Shown piece after piece: positions 1 through 4,585 of a DNA stretch of 10,057 bases. A program made the translations under genes and the position numbers. Location: the NCBI GenBank assembly GCA_030832235.1, contig JAURJO010000317.1, forward strand, positions 1 through 10,057, written 5' to 3'. The first letter of the stretch is position 1, and each line of letters opens with the position of its first letter. The stretch is from Verrucomicrobiota bacterium (lineage in GTDB: Bacteria; Verrucomicrobiota; Verrucomicrobiia; Opitutales; Opitutaceae). Below the pieces are notes generated by a model that worked only from the letters and a program-made list of their open reading frames with translations, made no database searches and was not told where the DNA came from.

Positions 1-2
1 AC

Positions 3-428
3 GCCGAACTGCTCGCCCAGGCCAAGGTTGTTGTCGACCTGCGCGACCGCCTCGATGCGCTGACCCAGCAGTGGGAGGCGGACACCGGCCGCATCACGGC
101 AGACCTTCGGGCCGCTCTGAAGTCTCTATCCCAAGCTATCAACGAGTCCGACCGCCTGCGCGGCGAGCTGGCCGCCGAACGCCAGGCCCGCGAGGCCCTG
201 CAAGAGCAGGATGGCGTGGACGTGAAGGACGCCGCAGTTGGCTATCTCATCCGGGTGACGAAGCGCAAGCCGCGGTACGTGACGCAGCCGGAGCGTGCGC
301 GGGATGCGGCGCTGGCAGCCGTGCGTGCCGGTGCCGGCCGGGCCGAAGTGTTGGCGGTCGTGCCTGTCGGTATTGCCCGGCGCGGCGCTGAGTGGCGGGG
401 GAGTAATCCCATGGGCAAAGGAGGTTGA
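3..428 (+). CDS. Coiled-coil protein, 5'-truncated by window edge
   Basis: The reading frame is open from the window edge and stops with TGA at 426-428, giving 141 visible residues. The first ~70 residues are a charged, Ala/Leu/Glu/Gln-rich helical stretch with coiled-coil character (for example DRLRGELAAERQAREALQEQ). It is followed by a shorter, more basic and Ala/Val-rich tail ending in MGKGG. No catalytic motif is visible and the family is not recognised. A GTG at 216 would give only the tail, but the frame and coiled-coil pattern continue smoothly upstream of it, so the true start lies outside the window. It is followed after 2 bases by the next gene, whose ribosome binding site lies in its last codons, so the two are translationally coupled. 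Structural or scaffold-like roles are possible for such phage proteins, but that is a guess. Confidence 0.6.
   Translation, partial: AELLAQAKVVVDLRDRLDALTQQWEADTGRITADLRAALKSLSQAINESDRLRGELAAERQAREALQEQDGVDVKDAAVGYLIRVTKRKPRYVTQPERARDAALAAVRAGAGRAEVLAVVPVGIARRGAEWRGSNPMGKGG
417..424 (+). promoter_or_regulatory. Ribosome binding site AAAGGAGG deciding the start at 431
   Basis: AAAGGAGG lies 6 bases before ATG 431 and inside the last codons of the preceding gene. A TTG at 425 in the same frame touches this site and cannot be the start, so the downstream gene begins at ATG 431. Confidence 0.75.
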
Positions 429-430
429 GC

Positions 431-652
431 ATGGCCATCACAGGAGGCTTCGGAATGATGATGGATCTGACCCGGGGCGGCGCAATGCGGCGGTGGTTTG
501 TTGGTCGCGATGGAGTAAAGCGGTGGTTCGATACCGGGGCACCTACAGAGCCGGCGTGCGACCGCAGCGCCTGCGGTGACCACTCTCCCGGCACTTGCGA
601 CCAACCGGACTGCGAGGCGCTGGCCACGCAGGCACAGCGCAAGGAGGGCTGA
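431..652 (+). CDS. Small hypothetical protein with C-terminal cysteine cluster
   Basis: This 73-residue protein starts at ATG 431, 6 bases after a strong Shine-Dalgarno sequence. The N-terminal half is Met/Gly/Arg/Trp-rich (RRWFVGRDGVKRWFDTG) and may form a small basic beta-rich unit. The C-terminal half has four cysteines spaced C-x4-C-x7-C-x4-C, which could bind zinc or form disulphides; the spacing is not a standard zinc-ribbon one. The family is not recognised. It lies 2 bases after the coiled-coil gene and 3 bases before the next gene. The next gene's ribosome binding site (AAGGAGG, 641-647) is embedded in its terminal KEG codons. That tight coupling is the main reason to believe so short an ORF. 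Confidence 0.6.
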   Translation: MAITGGFGMMMDLTRGGAMRRWFVGRDGVKRWFDTGAPTEPACDRSACGDHSPGTCDQPDCEALATQAQRKEG

Positions 653-655
653 GCG

Positions 656-1036
656 ATGGCCGATTGCTATTGCGATTTTGAGTACCCCCAGTTTTACGCA
701 ACGGAGACGCGGCGTGCGAAGAAGGAACACCGGTGCTCAGAGTGCGGACGCGCCATCGATCCTGGCGAGCATTACGAGCATGTCAGGGGGAAATGGGATG
801 GTCGCATGGATACGTACAAGACATGCCCGCGCTGCCTCGATCTGAAAAATTGGGTAGTGGCCCACGTACCGTGCGCATGCCTCCCCCACGGAAATCTTGT
901 CGATGAAGCAATAGAGACCGCACGCAACTACTCGCACGAGGCCCCGGGCCTTTTGTTCAGCACGCTGCGGCGGATCGTAGCGATCAAACGACACCACCAA
1001 ATTCGGGCGCATAACCCCCGACCCTGCGGAGATTGA
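656..1036 (+). CDS. Small zinc-ribbon-like phage protein
   Basis: This 126-residue protein starts at ATG 656, 8 bases after AAGGAGG. The core is HRCSECGRAIDPGEHYEHVRG, then ~10 residues, then TCPRCLDL: two CxxC knuckles about 30 residues apart, typical of a treble-clef or zinc-ribbon fold. Further cysteines occur at the N-terminus (CYC) and in VPCACLPHG. Compact proteins with this two-knuckle pattern and a GxYYxxxxG-like centre are common hypothetical genes of tailed phages and prophages, but no function can be assigned. Nucleic-acid or protein binding is the usual inference for such a domain. The C-terminal third is helical and basic (RRIVAIKRHHQIRAHNPR). It ends in CGD-stop, 2 bases before the next ATG. 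Confidence 0.75.
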   Translation: MADCYCDFEYPQFYATETRRAKKEHRCSECGRAIDPGEHYEHVRGKWDGRMDTYKTCPRCLDLKNWVVAHVPCACLPHGNLVDEAIETARNYSHEAPGLLFSTLRRIVAIKRHHQIRAHNPRPCGD

Positions 1037-1038
1037 AG

Positions 1039-1371
1039 ATGTGCGACTACCAAGGATATGAGTTCGGCGCCGGTAGCTACCCGGACTCAGTCTGCATCGA
1101 CGGGCGCCTCCTCGATGCGGACAACTGCGACGGAGACGGGAACCTCTACGACAACGAAGAGGATATCCCGTGCCCGATGTGCCGGCCGACGGAATCCGTC
1201 AGCTACTGGGCTGAGCGAAACCGATTCGGTGGCGACATTGATCACGATGAAGCCATGGCGATGGCCATGTCACTGGTGACCGATATTCGGGCCAACCGAG
1301 GGGTATTCGATGATTTCGAGCCCCCGGCCGAGACGTGCAACGACCTGACCCCCGGATGTGAACCTTCGTAA
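1039..1371 (+). CDS. Acidic cysteine-containing hypothetical protein
   Basis: This 110-residue, strongly acidic protein has few basic residues. The start is ATG 1039, 7 bases after GGAG (1028-1031); an in-frame TTG at 1033 overlaps the upstream stop and is less likely. Cysteines occur at the N-terminus (MCDYQGYEF), in a central segment (VCIDGRLLDADNCDGDGN) and as CPMC in DIPCPMCRPTE, with two more near the C-terminus. The CPMC knuckle plus an earlier cysteine pair could form a metal site. The DNCDGDGNLYDNEED stretch resembles a Ca-binding acidic loop but does not match a full EF-hand. The family is not recognised. It sits in the coupled operon between two other small proteins; the 58-base gap after it is the only sizeable gap among these genes. 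Confidence 0.65.
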   Translation: MCDYQGYEFGAGSYPDSVCIDGRLLDADNCDGDGNLYDNEEDIPCPMCRPTESVSYWAERNRFGGDIDHDEAMAMAMSLVTDIRANRGVFDDFEPPAETCNDLTPGCEPS

Positions 1372-1427
1372 GGATCGTCGGGTTCGAGGTGGTGGAGTTG
1401 TTCAAGCACAAAAGTAAAGGAGATTGA
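1362..1427 (+). pseudogene. Possible 3' remnant of a deleted operon gene
   Basis: The gap between the genes ending at 1371 and starting at 1430 reads open in one frame for 21 codons (from ACC 1362) to TGA 1425-1427. The peptide includes VRIVGFEVVELFKHK and ends in KGD-stop. No ATG is available in this frame (ATG at 1356 is followed directly by TGA 1359), though GTG 1389 exists. The ending matches the G-D/G-stop ending of the other genes in this operon, with the ribosome binding site of the next gene inside it. This could be the tail of a lost gene or chance; the length is too short to be certain. Confidence 0.25.
1416..1422 (+). promoter_or_regulatory. Ribosome binding site AAAGGAG deciding the start at 1430
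   Basis: AAAGGAG precedes three closely spaced start candidates: TTG 1424, ATG 1427 and ATG 1430. Spacing of 7 bases to ATG 1430 equals that of the neighbouring genes, while 4 bases to ATG 1427 would be short, so 1430 is preferred. Confidence 0.65.
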
Positions 1428-1429
1428 TG

Positions 1430-1882
1430 ATGAAGATGGCAAAGGCCAGCGAGGCCGACATGGATATGGCTATCAAGGTGTGCAGCGCACTGGAGGATAT
1501 CGACCGCCGTTTCTTCCCCGAAGGCAGCGAGGGAAGCAACGACCCTGACGACTTTGATCTTGATGACGACGAGCACTGCGGGCGAGTCTTGCGTCACATC
1601 CACGAACTCCTGCAAGCCGGCAGCATTGGACGCGTTATCTGGGGCATGTACGTCCTGCTTGATCCGGTAAACGAATTGATCGACCCGGATGCCGACACGC
1701 TTGAGCCCCACCCGGACATCGCTCAGGCCGGCATTGACGCCAAACGATACCGCGCGCTCCGCCGCGGCCAAGCCTGGAGCGTGATCGATGGGATCGGCGA
1801 CGACCTGCGCGGCGAGGCTCTTGACGCTGCGATTGACGCCCGCGAGGCCCTGCAGATCCAGCCCCAGGCGAAGGGAGATTGA
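1430..1882 (+). CDS. Acidic helical hypothetical protein
   Basis: This 150-residue protein starts at ATG 1430 with a well placed Shine-Dalgarno sequence. It is predicted mostly helical from composition. A very acidic centre (NDPDDFDLDDDEH) is followed by helical stretches (HIHELLQAGSIGRVIWGMYVLLDPVNELIDPD) and a C-terminal region with LRGE and AREALQ motifs. Those two motifs also occur, at nearly the same spacing and with near-identical DNA, in the coiled-coil gene at the window's left edge. No cysteine knuckles, membrane segments or catalytic motifs are apparent, and the family is not recognised. It ends in KGD-stop, and the next gene starts 2 bases later using a ribosome binding site inside its last codons. 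Confidence 0.7.
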   Translation: MKMAKASEADMDMAIKVCSALEDIDRRFFPEGSEGSNDPDDFDLDDDEHCGRVLRHIHELLQAGSIGRVIWGMYVLLDPVNELIDPDADTLEPHPDIAQAGIDAKRYRALRRGQAWSVIDGIGDDLRGEALDAAIDAREALQIQPQAKGD

Positions 1883-1884
1883 AC

Positions 1885-2289
1885 ATGAAACATCGTGAGG
1901 CGTACTGCCTGATGAATTACCGCTGCGAAGCGTGCGGTGCCGAGGAAGTGCTCTGGAATAGCCGGGACGGGGTCACTCCGTTTTCGATCCCCTGCATTTC
2001 GTGCGGCGCCGACAGCTTGACTGGGATGACTCACGTCCATTTTGAGCGTGATCGGCTGGCACCTCTCTACAGCCCGCGGCCTGGGCAACGCTACTTTGCG
2101 GACATGTCCCCTGAACGCGCCAGGGCTGCTGCGAATCGCAATGCAGATCGTCTGGTCTCCATGGGCCGGATTCCCAGCAACGACCGCAATCGGGTCTCGG
2201 ACGACCTCTTCCGGGACTACTACAGGGACGGCACTGCACCGGACATTCTGCAGGCCGCCCAGCCCTCTTCCCTGGGAGAAAACAAATGA
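1885..2289 (+). CDS. Zinc-knuckle hypothetical protein
   Basis: This 134-residue protein starts at ATG 1885, 7 bases after GGGAG (1873-1877); TTG 1879 overlaps the previous stop and is rejected. The N-terminal ~45 residues hold two knuckles, YRCEACGAEE and IPCISCGADS, about 25 residues apart. This is a regulatory-protein-type zinc ribbon like those of FmdB-like or small phage zinc-finger proteins. The remainder is helical and charged (SPERARAAANRNADRLVSMGRIPSNDRN) and could be a DNA- or protein-contact segment. The exact family is unknown. Its stop codon overlaps the start of the DHH gene by 4 bases (ATGA), so the two proteins are probably co-translated. Confidence 0.7.
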   Translation: MKHREAYCLMNYRCEACGAEEVLWNSRDGVTPFSIPCISCGADSLTGMTHVHFERDRLAPLYSPRPGQRYFADMSPERARAAANRNADRLVSMGRIPSNDRNRVSDDLFRDYYRDGTAPDILQAAQPSSLGENK

Positions 2290-3284
2290 AGCCCCTCATC
2301 ATCTATCACGACAACTGCGCTGACGGCTTCGGCGCGGCCTGGGCGGCCTACAAGAAATTCGGAGCTGACGGCGCCGAGTACTTGCCCATGAACTACAACG
2401 ATCCGCGTGTATCCGCGACCCACGACAAACTCACGTTCCCTGCGGATGTTACTGGGCGCGACATCTACATCCTGGACTTCAGCTTTCCAATGGAAGTCAT
2501 GGGAGCCCTGAATACCGCGTGCATGAACGCTGAAACTACGATGTTCGTTCGGGACCATCACAAGACGCACTTCGAGATGATGGACCTGGACCCCGCCAAG
2601 CTGCACACGGACCACGGCGACAACTACGACCTGATTTTGGACCCGAACAAATCCGGTTGCGTGCTGGCATGGGAGTTGTTCCACCCGACCGATCCCGTTC
2701 CGCTCATGCTGAAGCTGATCGAGGACCGTGACCTGTGGCAGTGGAAGCGCGAAGGCACTCGTGACTTTGCTGCTGCGCTGCGCAGTGAACCTTTTACGTT
2801 CGATTGGTTCAACTGGGCCGATAAGAATTTCATCGACATGATCGATACCGGAGCGGCGATGAACAAGCTGTTCGATCAGCAGCTGGCCGACATCACGGCA
2901 AGTCCGATCGTCATCGATCTATTCAACACCGAGGACACCGGCTTGGCGGTCAACTGCACTCCGCAGTTTGCTTCCGAGGCCGGCAACCGGCTGGCTGAAA
3001 AAAGCAGCACCTATGGCGCAACCTGGTGCGTTGGCGAACGCGGACAGGTGTTCGTTTCGCTGCGGTCTATCGGTGAATACGACGTGAGCGCGATCGCCAA
3101 GGCGTATGGCGGCGGCGGCCACCGAAACCCGGGCGGTTTCAGCTGCGCGGCTGGCGGCCGGCCAGGCCAGAAGCAACGCGGCCAGCAGCGGGAGCGAGGC
3201 GCGAGGCACGGGATTATTTCGCCTTCGCCGGGCGCACGTCCTCGAGGATCCAGTCGTCGCCCCGGCGTGACATCATCCCGGTGA
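2286..3284 (+). CDS. DHH-family phosphoesterase, C-terminus replaced by junction read-through
   Basis: DHH/DHHA1 enzymes hydrolyse phosphodiester bonds in short RNAs or cyclic dinucleotides using two Mn ions. Visible motifs: HDNCADGFGAAW (residues 8-19, motif I aspartates D9 and D13), ILDFS with D64, the signature DHH at 90-92 in VRDHHKTH, the middle segment LKLIEDRDLWQWK, and the DHHA1 substrate-binding GGGGHRNPGGF at 275-285. The catalytic residues therefore look intact. The start is ATG 2286, 7 bases after GGGAG, overlapping the previous gene by 4 bases. After about residue 286 the frame runs Arg/Gly/Pro/Gln-rich to a stop at 3284; that tail is antisense to the neighbouring chromosomal genes and is not native. 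Family members of this kind are common in phages and proteobacteria. The true substrate is unknown. Confidence 0.85.
   Translation: MKPLIIYHDNCADGFGAAWAAYKKFGADGAEYLPMNYNDPRVSATHDKLTFPADVTGRDIYILDFSFPMEVMGALNTACMNAETTMFVRDHHKTHFEMMDLDPAKLHTDHGDNYDLILDPNKSGCVLAWELFHPTDPVPLMLKLIEDRDLWQWKREGTRDFAAALRSEPFTFDWFNWADKNFIDMIDTGAAMNKLFDQQLADITASPIVIDLFNTEDTGLAVNCTPQFASEAGNRLAEKSSTYGATWCVGERGQVFVSLRSIGEYDVSAIAKAYGGGGHRNPGGFSCAAGGRPGQKQRGQQRERGARHGIISPSPGARPRGSSRRPGVTSSR
3138..3150. other. Breakpoint between phage-like and chromosomal DNA
   Basis: Homology-like signal ends on both strands at the same place. On the plus strand the DHH protein's conserved GGF (ending 3140) gives way to meaningless sequence. 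On the minus strand a clean signal peptide (codons from 3209 down to ~3141) gives way to the antisense of the DHH motif. No direct repeat, integrase gene, tRNA or IS end is visible at the point. It may be illegitimate recombination or an assembly chimera. Confidence 0.7.
3141..3209 (-). pseudogene. 5' fragment of an exported protein gene (signal peptide only)
   Basis: A GTG at 3209, 4 bases after the stop of the CusF-like gene, opens a frame. Its first ~23 residues, (M)PRASLPLLAALLLAWPAASRAA, form a typical Sec signal peptide: a basic n-region, a Leu/Ala hydrophobic core and a small-residue cleavage site. Beyond ~3141 the frame is antisense to the DHH gene and continues as an artificial ORF to 2919. 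The mature part of the protein is therefore missing, and its identity cannot be read. The 4-base spacing suggests it was the next gene of an operon with the copper-binding protein. An efflux, outer-membrane or other metal-related periplasmic protein is plausible but unproven. Confidence 0.6.
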
Positions 3285-3609
3285 CGGCGTCGCCTTTTTT
3301 TGCGGACTTCAGCGTGGCCGCGTCGACCTTAAACATCATGGTCATCGCGCGCATGAAGCCCGGGATCTCCTCGTGTTTCACCATGAGCGCGGACCGATCG
3401 GGCATCACGGACGTGATCACCCCCTTGAGCGGGTAGCGCTTCACCTCGGTGGCGGACTCGGCCTTGGCGGGCTCGTTGCAGCAGCAAGCCTCGCCCTTGG
3501 GACGGCCCTTGCAGCAGGAGCAGCCGCAATTGACACCAGGTGCGGCGTGGAGGGCGGAGAGGAGCCCAAGCGCGGCAGCGAAACGGAGCAGCGAAAAGAC
3601 GAAGTTCAT
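3214..3609 (-). CDS. Secreted CusF-like copper-binding protein with N-terminal cysteine cluster
   Basis: This 131-residue protein starts at ATG 3609 and stops with TAA at 3214-3216. Residues 1-~22 are a Sec signal peptide. Next comes a short metallothionein-like segment with C28, C30, C32, C33, C42, C43 and C44. From ~residue 58 follows a CusF/CusF_Ec-type small beta-barrel: KGVITSVMPD, then H79, then IPGFMRAMTMMFKV, and a C-terminal DWILEDVRPA. In E. coli CusF, Cu(I)/Ag(I) is held by His36, Met47, Met49 and Trp44; H79, M89 and M91 appear equivalent, while the Trp position seems to be Met or Arg. It probably binds copper in the periplasm. A longer upstream frame exists to 4401 but runs antisense or out of frame through the AraC gene, and the signal peptide fixes the start at 3609. 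No clear Shine-Dalgarno sequence is seen. Confidence 0.85.
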   Translation of the reverse strand: MNFVFSLLRFAAALGLLSALHAAPGVNCGCSCCKGRPKGEACCCNEPAKAESATEVKRYPLKGVITSVMPDRSALMVKHEEIPGFMRAMTMMFKVDAATLKSAKKGDAVTGMMSRRGDDWILEDVRPAKAK

Positions 3610-3773
3610 GGTGAAGGGCTGGAGTGCTTCCCGATGTTTGGCGAATCGGGTTTGGGAGGGTTCTGGGAACGCTTCTTCGAAGGCAGATTCGTTTCGACAC
3701 GTTTCCAAGAGTTCACGCCGATTTTCCCTCACTCCCTCTCGCTCTCCCTCATCCCTCCATTTGCACCGGGTTC
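3610..3773 (-). other. Intergenic leader of the CusF-like gene
   Basis: There are 164 bases between the PAS-AraC stop and the start of the CusF-like gene. It is purine-rich on the minus strand near the AraC end (repeated GGGA/GAGG units, about 3725-3765). I see no convincing sigma-70 promoter, terminator hairpin or copper-box palindrome. The length leaves room for a separate promoter of the copper gene. Confidence 0.4.
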
Positions 3774-4532
3774 TCATGCCCGCGGCTGGAACCTCCGCCG
3801 GTAGCCGCTGGGAGTCTCGCCCATGATGCGGCGGAACTCCTTGGTGAAATGGCTCTGGTCGGCGAAACCGAACTCGCTGGCGACCTCCGCGAGCGATTTC
3901 CGGGTGAAGACCAGCGGGCTGCAGCTCATCCGCACCCGCAGACCGCGGAGGTAATCGTGCGGCGAGGTCTGGTAGGCGGCCTGGAATTGCCGTTCGAACG
4001 CGCGCACCGACAAACCGCAGGCGCGGGCAAGGTCCTCGTTGGTGATCCGTTCCGCGAAATGTTCGCTGATGAAGCGGATGGCCACCCCGAGCGGGGCGCC
4101 CGTCGCGGCCGGCGGCATCGCGCCGGCGCGCGGGAGCGGACGCGTGACTCCCGCGGTGCCGACGATACGGCCGGCCGCGTTGCGCAGCGGGACTTTCGAC
4201 GTCACGCACCAGCGCGCCGTGTGGTCGAAACGGCCGACCAACTCGACGCGGGAGAGGATTTTCTCGCCGCGCAGCACGCGTTCGTCGTCCATCCGGTACT
4301 GGTTCGCTAGGACCTCGCCGCAGAAGTCGTAGTCGGTGCGCCCGATGATCTCCGCGCGCGTCCGCACGCCGAAATTCAGCAGGAACGACACGTTGACCCA
4401 CTCGTAGTGGCCCGCCTCGTCCTTCATCCAGAGCGGTGTATCCTCGAGGTAGTCGAAGAGCTCTATGACCTCGGGCGCGACGGTTCCGACGCGGCTGAGC
4501 GTCGCGAGCATGGTTTCATCGCCGGAGGTCAT
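3774..4532 (-). CDS. PAS-domain AraC-family transcriptional regulator
   Basis: This 252-residue protein starts at ATG 4532. A TTG at 4568 would add 12 residues and ATG 4511 would remove 7; none has a strong ribosome binding site, so the start is uncertain. Residues ~20-130 form a PAS-type sensor (DTPLWMKDEAGHYEWVN, then RTRAEIIGRTDYDF, then VPLRNAAGRIVGTAGVTR). Residues ~150-250 are the AraC double helix-turn-helix: ITNEDLARACGLSVRAFERQF and SLAEVASEFGFADQSHFTKEF, ending with the signature GETPSGYRRRF. PAS-AraC fusions are a common architecture in Opitutaceae. The ligand cannot be read from the sequence. It lies 53 bases downstream of recQ and upstream of the copper-binding gene on the same strand, so it may control the copper gene or its operon, but that is inference. 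Confidence 0.9.
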   Translation of the reverse strand: MTSGDETMLATLSRVGTVAPEVIELFDYLEDTPLWMKDEAGHYEWVNVSFLLNFGVRTRAEIIGRTDYDFCGEVLANQYRMDDERVLRGEKILSRVELVGRFDHTARWCVTSKVPLRNAAGRIVGTAGVTRPLPRAGAMPPAATGAPLGVAIRFISEHFAERITNEDLARACGLSVRAFERQFQAAYQTSPHDYLRGLRVRMSCSPLVFTRKSLAEVASEFGFADQSHFTKEFRRIMGETPSGYRRRFQPRA

Positions 4533-4585
4533 AGGGCCATCCCAACCGTCCTCCGCGGCGCGCGGCAAGCGCGCGGAGGCAAACG

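Noticed and set aside
71..391. Plus-strand Arg-rich open frame
   Set aside because: Out-of-frame shadow of the coiled-coil gene; basic low-complexity translation and no ribosome binding site.
2919..3140. Continuation of the signal-peptide ORF on the minus strand to 2919
   Set aside because: It is antisense to the conserved DHH C-terminal domain, so it is not the mature part of the exported protein.
3610..4401. N-terminal extension of the copper-binding protein frame up to 4401
   Set aside because: The extension overlaps the PAS-AraC gene in another frame and is Arg/Pro-rich; the signal peptide at ATG 3609 gives the real start.
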